Source of the DNA: JAMOAD01 sp023621955
GTDB taxonomy: Bacteria; Acidobacteriota; Aminicenantia; JAMOAD01
DNA length: 63,949 nucleotides
Direction: 5' to 3'
Assembly: GCA_035403085.1 (NCBI GenBank)
Contig: DAONEM010000009.1
Location: 1 to 63,949, forward strand
In this document: positions 15,371-24,315 of the stretch, in pieces
Position numbering within the stretch: the stretch's first letter is position 1
How the letters are laid out: the number at the start of each line of letters is the position of its first letter
Notes under the pieces: model-generated
The model's input: the letters and a program-made list of their open reading frames with translations, nothing else
Told to the model about the DNA's origin: nothing
Database searches by the model: none
Translations under genes and position numbers: made by a program

Positions 15371-16396
15371 ATGGCCCTTCTCGTCGATGGACGCTCCCTC
15401 CAGACACCCTCTCAACTGAGGGGGATCGGCCGTTACACCCTTGCCCTTCTTCGGTGCCTGAAGGGGCGGAGCCGATGCCGTTTCCTCTTTTTCGATCCCC
15501 CTCCCGAGGAGTTCTCCTCCCAGGCTCTCCTCTACCCGGGGCCGCGAAGGATGATCAGTTGGTTGGACAACCTCTTCCTTCCTCCCCTCTTCCGGCGTTT
15601 CGGTATCACCCTCTACCACTCCCCGGCCTACGCTCTTCCCGGAAGGATCCGGGGTTGTCGCTCTCTTCTCACCCTTCATGATCTGACCCCTCTCCACTTC
15701 GCCGAAGATTTCTCCTGGCGCAACCGAAGGGTCATCTCCCGACTCGTCGGCTCAATCGCTGACGCCGACCTCCTCCTGACCGATTCCGAAGCCACCTGGG
15801 AAGATCTGGTCTCCAGAGGGCTGGACCGAGGGGTTCCCCACAGGGTTGTCTACCCTCCCTTGACGGCTTTCTCTGATCTTGAGCCCCCTCAGATGGAGCT
15901 TCCCCAGGAGTACCTTCTCTTCTGCGGGGGACCGGACAGGGTGAAAAACCTGGAAACCGCCATCGCCGGCGCCGGTTTGGCGGGAATCCCCCTCGTTGTG
16001 GCCGGACCCGGAAGAGGGGGGGAGAGGGCCCCCGAAGGAGTTCTTTACGCCGGTCACCTCTCGGATCGCTCTTTGGGATGGCTCTACGCCCACGCTTCGG
16101 CTCTTCTGCTTCTCTCTTTGAACGAAGGGTTCGGTTATCCCCCTCTGGAGGCTCTCTCTTGCGGAACCGTTCCGATAGTCTCCGATCTTCCCGTTTTCAG
16201 AGAGGTTTTGGGGCCGGGGGCGATCTACGTCCACAACCCCAGAAGCGGTGAGGAGACGGCAGAAGCGATCAAGAGCCTTCTCTCGGACCGGACGCTTCGG
16301 CAGCGGGTCTTGGAGGAGGGGAGGAGGCGTCTTTCCCTCTACTCCGCCGAACGTTTCGGCGAGACTATGGGAGAGGTCTACGACTCCTTGGAGTAA
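15371..16396 (+). CDS. Family 4 (GT-B) glycosyltransferase
   Basis: A 341-aa retaining GT-B glycosyltransferase, likely acting on lipopolysaccharide or another surface glycan. The acceptor half begins VDGRSLQTPSQLRGIGRY, as in mannosyltransferases of this family; the donor half has LLFCGGPDRVKNLETAI and the E-x7-E motif in NEGFGYPPLEALSCGTVPIVSD. There is no visible ribosome site, and a strong hairpin ends six nt before the ATG. The convergent neighbour is hldD, consistent with a cell-envelope role. Sugar specificity is unknown. Confidence 0.86.
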   Translation: MALLVDGRSLQTPSQLRGIGRYTLALLRCLKGRSRCRFLFFDPPPEEFSSQALLYPGPRRMISWLDNLFLPPLFRRFGITLYHSPAYALPGRIRGCRSLLTLHDLTPLHFAEDFSWRNRRVISRLVGSIADADLLLTDSEATWEDLVSRGLDRGVPHRVVYPPLTAFSDLEPPQMELPQEYLLFCGGPDRVKNLETAIAGAGLAGIPLVVAGPGRGGERAPEGVLYAGHLSDRSLGWLYAHASALLLLSLNEGFGYPPLEALSCGTVPIVSDLPVFREVLGPGAIYVHNPRSGEETAEAIKSLLSDRTLRQRVLEEGRRRLSLYSAERFGETMGEVYDSLE

Positions 16397-16435
16397 GAGA
16401 ACAACCTCAGGGGGTTGGAGAGGCTCCAGGAGGGT

Positions 16436-17404
16436 TCAGAGAGTGGAGTCTTCTAAGAGGAAGTTGACGTATTCGGTGATTCCCTGCTCGAGGGTGAACC
16501 AAGGTCCCTTGTAGCCGAGAGAATCGAAGAGTGCCGTGTCCGCTTGAGTGAAGTATTGGTACTGTCGCTCCAGGGCTTTGGGAAGGGGGATGTATTCGAT
16601 TGCCGCGGGCATTCCCAGGGCCGAAAAGACAGCGCCCACCAAATCGTTCCAGCTCCTGGCCTTTCCGGTCCCGATGTTGAAGAGCCCGCAGGCCTCACGG
16701 TTGTCCAGGAAGAAGAGGGCCTTGTCGACGGCCTCCCTGACGTAGATGAAATCCCTCTTCTGCTCCCCGTCGTTGAAATCGGGGTGGTTTGAACGGAAGA
16801 GCCTGACCCTTCCCTCCTTCCGAATCTGTTCGAAGGCTTTCAGGATGAAGCTTCTCATCTCGCCCTTGTGCCCCTCTCCGGGTCCGTAGACGTTGAAGAA
16901 CTTGAGGCCTGTGATATGGGAGAAGTACCCCTTTCTCAGGGCGTACCGGTCGAAGAGCTGTTTGGAGAAGCCGTAAGGGTTCAAGGGACGGAGTTGGGGG
17001 ACTAAGTGGGGGGAGTCGCTGAAACCGAGCCTTCCGTCGCCGTATGTGGCCGCCGAAGAGGCGTAGATGAAGCGCACCTTCGCCTGCAGCGCATACTCGG
17101 CGAGGGAGAGGGTATACCGGTAGTTGTTCTCCATCAGGTAGGGGAGATCGTCTTGGGTCGTGTCCGAACAGGCCCCCAGATGGAAGATCGCCTCCACGTT
17201 CCACCGGGAGACTTGACCGGAGAGAACCTTCTCCAGGAAGGGTCCTTTCTCAAGGTAGTCGTCGAAGCGGAGTCGGTTCAGGTTTTTCCACTTGGAGCCT
17301 TTGCCAAGAGAGTCGACGATGAAGATACTCTCGTACCCTCTCTTGTTGAGGGATTCCACTAAGTTTGATCCAATGAAACCGGCTCCACCGGTGACGATGA
17401 TCAT
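16436..17404 (-). CDS. hldD: ADP-L-glycero-D-manno-heptose-6-epimerase
   Basis: Short-chain epimerase (322 aa) making the heptose donor for the lipopolysaccharide inner core. The NAD-binding start IIVTGGAGFIGSNLV, the HldD-specific GACSDTT and MENNY regions, and the catalytic Ser/Tyr-x3-Lys (YASSAATYG and NPYGFSK) are present, as is KFFNVYGPGEGHKG. A GGAGGAGGAG precedes the ATG and a promoter lies at 17439-17467. Presence of this enzyme argues strongly for a Gram-negative outer membrane. Confidence 0.95.
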   Translation of the reverse strand: MIIVTGGAGFIGSNLVESLNKRGYESIFIVDSLGKGSKWKNLNRLRFDDYLEKGPFLEKVLSGQVSRWNVEAIFHLGACSDTTQDDLPYLMENNYRYTLSLAEYALQAKVRFIYASSAATYGDGRLGFSDSPHLVPQLRPLNPYGFSKQLFDRYALRKGYFSHITGLKFFNVYGPGEGHKGEMRSFILKAFEQIRKEGRVRLFRSNHPDFNDGEQKRDFIYVREAVDKALFFLDNREACGLFNIGTGKARSWNDLVGAVFSALGMPAAIEYIPLPKALERQYQYFTQADTALFDSLGYKGPWFTLEQGITEYVNFLLEDSTL

Positions 17405-17438
17405 CTCCTCCTCCAGAGGGTGTCTAATTTCTTAAACC

Positions 17439-17467
17439 AATATACCCTAAAGAACAGGGGAGGGCAA
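17439..17467 (-). promoter_or_regulatory. Promoter of hldD
   Basis: On the minus strand: TTGCCC, 17-nt spacer, TATATT, 35 nt upstream of the start. Confidence 0.72.
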
Positions 17468-17501
17468 CCTTCGCGGCTAGGCTTCCAAAGGGTCAAAAAG
17501 C

Positions 17502-17529
17502 TTGACAAGAGAAGGAGTTCCGGTAATAA
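17502..17529 (+). promoter_or_regulatory. Promoter of cheA-like gene
   Basis: TTGACA (17502-17507), 16-nt spacer, TAATAA (17524-17529; one-base shift gives AATAAT). Divergent from the hldD promoter. An in-frame codon at 17502 lies in the -35 box and is excluded as the start. Confidence 0.75.
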
Positions 17530-17558
17530 TCCCCATAATGCTCCTTTGGAGGTCGCCT

Positions 17559-19481
17559 ATGGGTGAAGAGATCACGAATGAGATGGAAGAGATAATCCAA
17601 GACTTTATTCAAGAGACCATCGAAATCTTAGAGAGTCTTGACAAAGATCTTGTCATACTTGAGGAGACTCCCAACGACACCGAACTCCTCAACAGAATCT
17701 TCCGTAGCATTCATACGGTCAAAGGGACCTCAGGCTTTCTAGGCTTCGAAAGGCTTACCTCCGTTGCCCACAAGACCGAGGATATCCTCAACAAACTTAG
17801 AAAGGAGGATATCAAGCTCACCCACCGCCTCATGGACCTGATTCTGATCGGTGTGGACGGCGTCAAGGTCCTCTTCGGAGAGATCCAGGAGGATGGAACC
17901 GAGAAGGCGGAGATCGAAGAGACGGTCATGCGCCTGGAGCAAGGCCTCATGGAGGAGAGCCTGAAACAATCTCAGGGAGAGGAGGAGAGCGGAATCGTCC
18001 CCGTCCCCGACCTGAAGGTCTCTGAACCCCCTTCCACTCCCCAGGAGAGCCCCGCCGAGAAGGCTCCGGTCAAAGAGGAGACCCCCAAAGAGGCTCCTAA
18101 GATGTTGGGGGAGCTTCTTGTGGAGAAGAACCTTGTCTCCGAGCAGGATATTCTCGAAGCCTCCAAGGAGCAGAAGAAGCTGGGGGAGATTCTGGTCGAG
18201 AAGAACCTTCTGGAGAAAGAACAGCTTGACGCGGTCCTCGCGGAACAGAGGGAGGCCCAGGCCAAAAACTTCAAGAACAAGACCGAAGGGCAGACCATCC
18301 GTGTGGATGTCGACAGACTCGACAACCTTCTCAACCAGGTTGGAGAGCTTGTTTTCGAGAGGAACAGGCTGATCGATATGGTCAAGAAGCTCTCCTCCGG
18401 CGATGGGAGTGAGGGACACGGACAGCTGGGGGACAAGCTGGGAGCCATCTCGGACGATCTTAACTTCATCACCGGACAGCTTCAGATGTCGGTCTTGAAG
18501 ATGAGGATGATCCCTATCGGAAGAGTCTTCAACAAGTTTCCGAGAGTCGTCAGGGACCTCTCTCGGAAGATCGAGAAAGAGGTGGAACTGATCATCTCCG
18601 GTGAAGAGACCGAACTGGACAAGTCGGTGATCGAAGAGCTCGGAGACCCCCTGACCCATATCGTCAGAAACTCCATTGACCATGGCCTGGAGACTCCGGA
18701 AGAGAGAGAGGCCTTGGGAAAACCCCGCAAAGGCCGCATCTGGCTGACCGCCAGCCAAGAGGGGAGTTTCATCATCATCTCCATCAAGGACGACGGGAGG
18801 GGAATCAACCTGGAAGCGGTGAAGAAGAAGGCCCTGGAGAAGGGGATCGTGAGCGCCGATAAGCTCAAGACACTGACGAACTCCGAGATCATCAACTTCA
18901 TCTTCGCCCCCGGTTTCTCTACGGCGAAGGTCGTCACCGATGTCTCCGGAAGGGGAGTCGGAATGGACGTGGTCAGGACGAACATCAAGAAGATCAACGG
19001 TTCCATAGATGTCAAGAGTGTTCCCGGGCAGGGGACGGAGATGATCCTCAAACTTCCCTTGACTCTGGCCATCATCCAGTCTCTTCTTGTCACGGTCGGT
19101 CAGGAGCGGTTCGCTATACCCCTGGCCGTGGTCGTCGAAACGTTGAAGATCAACAAGAGCGAGATCAAGACGATTGAGCGCCAAGAGGTCCTGAAACTCA
19201 GAAACGAGGTCCTCTCTCTGCTCAGGATGGCGGACTTCTACAAGGTTGAGACGAGCAAGGAGCTGGAGAACCCCTACATCGTCATCGTCAAGGCCGCGGA
19301 GAGGAAGTTGGGCCTCATCGTCGATACCCTTCTGGGGCAGGAAGAGATCGTCATCAAACCTCTCGGGGAACTGCTTAAAGACACCAAAGGGATCTCCGGC
19401 GCCACGATCATGGGCGATGGCCTTGTCACGCTCATCGTGGATATCGCCACTCTGGTGGGGGAACAACGAAAAATCCTCTGA
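17559..19481 (+). CDS. cheA: CheA-like histidine kinase with a repeat insert
   Basis: Chemotaxis-type kinase (640 aa). HPt domain with phospho-His52 in SIHTVKGTSGF; Pro/Glu linker about 150-180; two 25-residue repeats from 182 (LGELLVEKNL, LGEILVEKNL) where P2, the CheY/CheB docking domain, would be; P3 dimerisation helices (RLDNLLNQVGELVFERNRL); P4 ATPase (HIVRNSIDHGLE, DDGRGIN, GRGVGMDVV); P5 CheW-like end. TTTGGAGG precedes ATG 17559. No receptor, cheW, cheY or flagellar gene is nearby, so the pathway it serves is unclear. Confidence 0.9.
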   Translation: MGEEITNEMEEIIQDFIQETIEILESLDKDLVILEETPNDTELLNRIFRSIHTVKGTSGFLGFERLTSVAHKTEDILNKLRKEDIKLTHRLMDLILIGVDGVKVLFGEIQEDGTEKAEIEETVMRLEQGLMEESLKQSQGEEESGIVPVPDLKVSEPPSTPQESPAEKAPVKEETPKEAPKMLGELLVEKNLVSEQDILEASKEQKKLGEILVEKNLLEKEQLDAVLAEQREAQAKNFKNKTEGQTIRVDVDRLDNLLNQVGELVFERNRLIDMVKKLSSGDGSEGHGQLGDKLGAISDDLNFITGQLQMSVLKMRMIPIGRVFNKFPRVVRDLSRKIEKEVELIISGEETELDKSVIEELGDPLTHIVRNSIDHGLETPEEREALGKPRKGRIWLTASQEGSFIIISIKDDGRGINLEAVKKKALEKGIVSADKLKTLTNSEIINFIFAPGFSTAKVVTDVSGRGVGMDVVRTNIKKINGSIDVKSVPGQGTEMILKLPLTLAIIQSLLVTVGQERFAIPLAVVVETLKINKSEIKTIERQEVLKLRNEVLSLLRMADFYKVETSKELENPYIVIVKAAERKLGLIVDTLLGQEEIVIKPLGELLKDTKGISGATIMGDGLVTLIVDIATLVGEQRKIL

Positions 19482-19567
19482 TCCGTGATTCTCATGACGA
19501 TGCCCGTGAGTTCGTTAGGCTCATAGAGGGGTATTCGGAGATTCGGGAAGAGGAGTTCCTTCAAAGG

Positions 19568-21451
19568 TTGGCGCTCTTTCACCAGAAAGAGGGTGGGGAG
19601 TTTCTCGAAGAGACGTTGAGCATTCTCCTCTCTCCGGGAACGCCCCTTCAGCTCCAAGACCTGATTCTGAAAACCTTCAGCCGTCGTCCTACTCCTGCGG
19701 TCCTGGGGACGATGTTGGCCTACCTGAAGCGCCCTCCTCCTCTCAAGCTTTTCCATCAGGCCTTGGAGTGTATCAGGCCGTTCCCCTCCTTTGAGGTCGA
19801 GGCGAGCCTCCACTCCCTGAAGAGGGATGCTTCCCCTCCCTACCAGGAGCTGATCGCCCAGGTGTTGAAGTCTTTCTACCGGAAACAGGAGTTGCGGTAC
19901 TTTCGGATCCTGTTGGGGGAGAGACGTGACAAGCTCCTGTGGGAAGAGTCTTGGGAGTACTTTATAGGCCATCCCGATCCTGCCTTGGCCCTTCATCTCC
20001 TTCCCCTCCTGGTGGAGGAGGAGGAAAACGTGAGGGAGAAGGCTCTGGACCTTATCTCCCGTATCCCCGATCCCCCCGTGGAGGTGACCGAATTTCTCTC
20101 TCGGCTGATCAAGACCCTCTTCAGCCGCGGCGGTGAGAGCCGGTTCCTGGGTAGAATCCTCTACGTCTTTTCCCTCTCTTCTTACCCCCACCGGGTCGGA
20201 GCGGCCGAGAAGTTCTTGAAAAACCTGGAAGAAGAGATCGGGGAGATCTTCCTGCCCTTCAGACACTCCGCCTACCTCCCCTTAAGGAGGGCCTTCTACC
20301 GGCCTCTCTACGAGGAGTATTACAGAAGGGGAGGGGAAGAGGAGAAGACCCTCGTGATCAAGCATATCCCCGTTCCTCTGGAGGAGTGGGCGAAGGACCT
20401 TCTCCGGCAGGCCTTGAAGGAAAGAACACTCCCGTTGGCAAGGGAGGCCTGGCGGAGGATCCTGGAGGAGAGGCTTGTAGGAGAGTACCTTGAGGAGGCT
20501 CTCGCGTGCCCGGGTGAGATGAAGAAGGAGCTCCTCTCCGTCGCTTCCGAACTCGCTTCCCCCCTCCCTCTCGACCTTGTCCGCTCCTTTCTCCTGCAAG
20601 AGGGTGACGAAGTTGTCGAAAAGACGGTACTCTACCTCAGGGAAAGTCGTACCCCCTGGCCCTTGGAGTTTTTGCAGACCGTTCTCTTCTCAAACCTCTC
20701 CCTTCAGAGACGCCGTTCCCTCTTCCCCTTGATCTTCCGCGAGGGGAACCAGGAGAGGCTTGTGGAGTTCTTGAAAAGGGTTGTCCAGCGGAGGAAAGAG
20801 GGAGTTCTCAGGGGAATCGAGGGAGTCTGGGTCGGGGGCGTCGCCCGGTTGATCCGGGAGGGGGAGCTGGACGATCGGAGCCTGAACAGCCTGGTAGATC
20901 CCCTGATGCTTCTCTTCGAAGAGGCGGAAGAGGAGCCTCTGGTGGTCCAGATTCTCTTGGCCTTAAGGGAGTTGCGGGCCGACGAGGCGACTCTGGAGTT
21001 TCTCCTCCAGGAGCTGAAAGATAAGCAGCTCCAAGAGCTCAAGCGCCGTGGAGAGAGCTCCTCCCTAGGAGTTCTTCTCCATCAAACCCAGCGGGAAATC
21101 GAGAAGAAACAGCTGCTCCTTCGCTCTTCGGCCCAGGTGAAGGAACGTCTCGACCGCCTCAGCCACGAAATTCCCCGCAAGAAAGAGGCCTTGGGTGAAC
21201 TCTACCGGTGGCTTCTCGAGAAGCCCGATCCCCTCCTTCTGAAGGAGGCGAAGGGGAAGGTGGGGGAGGCTCTTCTCGGCGAGATCGCCAAACCCTTTCA
21301 GAGCCGTGAGAGGAAAAAAATGGTTCTGGAGCTGGTCTCCCTTCTGGGGTTAACCGAGGCGGTCCCCCTCCTAAAGACCTTTGCCTTGACTTCGACTCCG
21401 GACTTGAAGGATCTCCTGATCAAGACTCTGACTCAGCTCGAGGAAAAGTGA
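19568..21451 (+). CDS. Large helical (HEAT-like) protein of unknown function
   Basis: I do not recognise a named family. The 627-aa sequence is all-helical with recurring 30-40 residue units rich in Leu, Glu and Arg (for example LALHLLPLLVEEEENVREKALDLI), as in HEAT/ARM solenoids, and no signal or membrane segment. The TTG at 19568 is the first usual start codon, but the frame stays open upstream to the cheA stop and reads plausibly from 19478, where a CTG overlaps the cheA TGA. Tight coupling to cheA suggests a scaffold or partner of that kinase (inference). Confidence 0.65.
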   Translation: MALFHQKEGGEFLEETLSILLSPGTPLQLQDLILKTFSRRPTPAVLGTMLAYLKRPPPLKLFHQALECIRPFPSFEVEASLHSLKRDASPPYQELIAQVLKSFYRKQELRYFRILLGERRDKLLWEESWEYFIGHPDPALALHLLPLLVEEEENVREKALDLISRIPDPPVEVTEFLSRLIKTLFSRGGESRFLGRILYVFSLSSYPHRVGAAEKFLKNLEEEIGEIFLPFRHSAYLPLRRAFYRPLYEEYYRRGGEEEKTLVIKHIPVPLEEWAKDLLRQALKERTLPLAREAWRRILEERLVGEYLEEALACPGEMKKELLSVASELASPLPLDLVRSFLLQEGDEVVEKTVLYLRESRTPWPLEFLQTVLFSNLSLQRRRSLFPLIFREGNQERLVEFLKRVVQRRKEGVLRGIEGVWVGGVARLIREGELDDRSLNSLVDPLMLLFEEAEEEPLVVQILLALRELRADEATLEFLLQELKDKQLQELKRRGESSSLGVLLHQTQREIEKKQLLLRSSAQVKERLDRLSHEIPRKKEALGELYRWLLEKPDPLLLKEAKGKVGEALLGEIAKPFQSRERKKMVLELVSLLGLTEAVPLLKTFALTSTPDLKDLLIKTLTQLEEK

Positions 21452-21497
21452 TCTTTCCCCTCCTTCCTCTCCTCTGTGGAAAGGCCCTCTTCCTTAT

Positions 21498-21505
21498 GGT
21501 ATAAT
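21498..21505 (+). promoter_or_regulatory. Extended -10 promoter of ftsH operon
   Basis: TGGTATAAT (TATAAT at 21500-21505) is an extended -10 box, preceded by CTTCCTTA; no good -35 exists. The ATG at 21504 overlaps the box, so translation must start later (21525). The same CTTCCTT-n-TGGTATAAT string occurs before potD. Confidence 0.72.
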
Positions 21506-21524
21506 GCTCCCTTTGAGGTGGTGG

Positions 21525-23531
21525 ATGAGCGCAAAGAAAAGGATGGGCAGCGGGAAGCGGAATTACGATTCTCTCGTCTTCTGGATGGTAATCTTGGTGA
21601 TACTCATTATTTTGTGGAGTATCTCAACCTCCTCCGGGGACAAGATCGAGAAGATTGAGTTCTCCGGTTTCCTCCAACAGGCCAAGAGCGGGAATATCTC
21701 CTCTGTGGAGATCGAGGGCCAGAACCTCACCTTCTCCGTCAAGACGGATACCCTGGTGATCAACGGCAAGACCTTGGACACGAAGGCGACGAAGTTTAAG
21801 ACCGTCCTACCCGACGGCTATGCCGCCGACCTTGTCAAGGGGCTCAGCGAGAGCTACCCCGATCTGAAGATCGAGGTCAAGAAACCCGCCGAAGGGGGCT
21901 GGCTCAACCTCCTGATCACTTGGCTGCCCCTGGTGCTCATCTTCGTCTTCTGGATCTTCATCATCCGCCAAATGCAGGGGGGGGCTGGTAACAAGGCCGC
22001 CTTCAGCTTCGGAAAGAGCAAGGCGAAACTCTTCGACGACAACAAACAGAAGAAGGTGACCTTCAAGGACGTGGCCGGGGTCGATGAGGCGAAAGAGGAG
22101 CTCACGGAGATCATCGAGTTCCTCCGCAACCCGAAGAAGTTTCAGAAGCTTGGGGGTAGGATTCCCAAGGGCGCCCTTCTGGTTGGTTCTCCCGGAAGCG
22201 GGAAGACCCTCTTGGCCAAGGCCGTAGCCGGAGAGGCGGAGGTTCCTTTCCTCTCCATCTCCGGGTCGGACTTCGTCGAGCTCTTCGTGGGTGTCGGGGC
22301 CTCCCGGGTCAGAGACCTCTTCGAGCAAGGGAAGAAGCTGGCCCCCTGCCTGATCTTCATCGATGAGATCGACGCGGTCGGTCGCCATAGGGGTGCCGGT
22401 CTCGGGGGAGGTCACGACGAGCGCGAGCAGACCCTGAACCAGTTGCTGGTTGAGATGGACGGCTTTGACGCCAACGAGGGGATCATCGTGATCGCCGCCA
22501 CGAACCGTCCGGACATTCTGGATCCGGCCCTTCTCCGACCGGGCCGTTTCGACAGGAGAATCACCGTCACCACCCCCGACGTCAAGGGCCGTGAGGCCAT
22601 CCTGAAGATCCACGCCGCCAAGGTTCCGTTGAAGAAGGACGTTGAACTGGCCCTCACGGCGCGTTCGACACCGGGTTTCTCCGGCGCCGATTTGGCCAAC
22701 CTCATTAACGAGGCCGCCCTGAAGGCCGCGAAAGAGGGGAGGGAAGAGGTTCTCCAGGAGGATGTCGAGTACGCCAAGGACAAGGTGATGATGGGCTCCG
22801 AACGTCGGAGCATGATCATCTCCAACGAAGAGAAGAACATCACGGCCTACCATGAGGCGGGGCATGCTCTGGTGGCTCTTCTCATGCCCGATTCGGATCC
22901 GATCCATAAGGTAACGATCATTCCCCGGGGAATCGCCTTGGGGTTGACCCAGCAACTCCCCACCGACGACCGCTACACCCTCTCTCGGCGCTATCTGGAC
23001 GCTCAGCTCGCCGTTCTCATGGGGGGGAGAATCGCCGAAGAGGTCTTCCTAGGAACTATGACCACCGGGGCCGGCAACGACCTTAAGAGGGCCTCCTCGC
23101 TGGCCCGCAAGATGGTCTGCGAGTGGGGCATGTCCCCCTTGGGCCCTATCGCCTTCGAGCAGAAGGAAGAGATGGTCTTCCTCGGAAAAGAGATCTCCTC
23201 CAAACGGGAGTACTCCGAGGCTACGGCCGTTCAGATCGACCAAGAGGTCAAAGAGATCCTTCTCTCCGCCTACCAGGTGGCCAAGAAGATCTTATCCGAG
23301 AACCGAGATGTGGTCGAAGGAATCGCGAAGGCCCTTCTGGAGAGGGAGAGCCTTGGTTCCGACGAGATCGCCGCGATCCTGAGACAGGAGAAGGGAGATG
23401 ACGCCTTCGCCAACGTCTACAAGGTCTTAAGATCCGAGGGCGACATAGAGCAGGTTCAGGAAGAGGAAGCGCCTCCCGTGACAGAGGCGGAAGAGGAACC
23501 CAAGGACGAGGCTGAGGAGGTCCATGGCTGA
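21525..23531 (+). CDS. ftsH: ATP-dependent zinc metalloprotease FtsH
   Basis: Membrane-anchored AAA+ protease (668 aa) for membrane-protein quality control. Two N-terminal membrane helices (VFWMVILVILIILWSIS and WLPLVLIFVFWIFII) flank a periplasmic domain; AAA module with Walker A GSPGSGKT, Walker B LIFIDEID and second region of homology NRPDILDPALLRPGRFDRR; zinc site HEAGH. The acidic tail is common. It opens a compact operon and its 3' end overlaps cdaA by eight nt. Confidence 0.97.
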   Translation: MSAKKRMGSGKRNYDSLVFWMVILVILIILWSISTSSGDKIEKIEFSGFLQQAKSGNISSVEIEGQNLTFSVKTDTLVINGKTLDTKATKFKTVLPDGYAADLVKGLSESYPDLKIEVKKPAEGGWLNLLITWLPLVLIFVFWIFIIRQMQGGAGNKAAFSFGKSKAKLFDDNKQKKVTFKDVAGVDEAKEELTEIIEFLRNPKKFQKLGGRIPKGALLVGSPGSGKTLLAKAVAGEAEVPFLSISGSDFVELFVGVGASRVRDLFEQGKKLAPCLIFIDEIDAVGRHRGAGLGGGHDEREQTLNQLLVEMDGFDANEGIIVIAATNRPDILDPALLRPGRFDRRITVTTPDVKGREAILKIHAAKVPLKKDVELALTARSTPGFSGADLANLINEAALKAAKEGREEVLQEDVEYAKDKVMMGSERRSMIISNEEKNITAYHEAGHALVALLMPDSDPIHKVTIIPRGIALGLTQQLPTDDRYTLSRRYLDAQLAVLMGGRIAEEVFLGTMTTGAGNDLKRASSLARKMVCEWGMSPLGPIAFEQKEEMVFLGKEISSKREYSEATAVQIDQEVKEILLSAYQVAKKILSENRDVVEGIAKALLERESLGSDEIAAILRQEKGDDAFANVYKVLRSEGDIEQVQEEEAPPVTEAEEEPKDEAEEVHG

Positions 23532-24315
23532 GGAGCTTTTCGCCAACATTCTCTTCATTCTTCAGAAATTCCGCCTCATCGACCTGATCGATATCCTCCT
23601 TCTCGCCCTCTTCATCTACTTCCTTCTCCTCCTGCTCCGGGGAACCCGGGCGAGGCAGATCTTTCTCGGAGTGGCGGTCATTCTCTTCCTTTTCTTCGCC
23701 AGTTCGCTTCTGGGTTTGATCGCCTTCAATTGGCTCATGCGGAATCTGATCACCTACTCCTTCTTCGGCCTGATCGTCATCTTCAGTGAAGAGATCAAGA
23801 GCTACCTGGCCGCCTTAGGCTCCAAACTTCCCTTTACCACGCCTATGGCCGCCTCGAAACAGACGGTTGACGAGGTTGTGGCGGCGGTGGACATCCTCGC
23901 CCAGAAGGGTTACGGAGCGCTGATCGTCTTCGAAAGGAGCGTCTCCCTCAAGGAGTATGTCGGCAAAGGGGTTCCCCTGAACTCTCAGGTGACCAGAGAG
24001 CTCCTTCTGAACCTCTTTACTCCGAAGGCTCCCCTTCACGACGGTGCGGTGGTTATCTCCCGGGACAGAGTGAGCGCCGCCTCGGTTTTCCTTCCCTTAC
24101 CCAACGACCTTGTAGAGCGTTACCGAAAGGGCCCCTATGGAACCCGTCACCTGGCCGCTCTGAGCGTGTCCAGGCTGAGCGATGCCCTCGTGGTCGTCGT
24201 CTCGGAGGAGACCAGTACGATCTCTGTCGCCCTGGACGGAAACTTGGTCAGAAATTATCAGCCGGAATCGCTCTACAGCTTCCTGGTCAGACAACTCGAT
24301 GTGGGTGTGAAATGA
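23524..24315 (+). CDS. cdaA: Diadenylate cyclase CdaA (DisA_N domain)
   Basis: Membrane enzyme (263 aa) that makes cyclic di-AMP from two ATP. Three N-terminal helices (LIDILLLALFIYFLLLLL, IFLGVAVILFLFFASSLL, ITYSFFGLIVIF) lead to the DAC domain with ALIVFERSVSL and the DGA motif (LHDGAVV, Asp173). The expected GTRHRAA reads GTRHLAA: Leu210 replaces the second Arg of RHR, and the usual Ser-Glu after it is Ser-Arg. Family membership is secure; activity is less so. Neighbours cdaR and glmM are the classic partners. Confidence 0.92.
   Translation: MAEELFANILFILQKFRLIDLIDILLLALFIYFLLLLLRGTRARQIFLGVAVILFLFFASSLLGLIAFNWLMRNLITYSFFGLIVIFSEEIKSYLAALGSKLPFTTPMAASKQTVDEVVAAVDILAQKGYGALIVFERSVSLKEYVGKGVPLNSQVTRELLLNLFTPKAPLHDGAVVISRDRVSAASVFLPLPNDLVERYRKGPYGTRHLAALSVSRLSDALVVVVSEETSTISVALDGNLVRNYQPESLYSFLVRQLDVGVK

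Noticed and set aside
17739..19466. A 575-codon open frame on the minus strand
   Set aside because: Fully antisense to cheA, whose motifs are clear; the frame reflects codon bias in a GC-rich gene.
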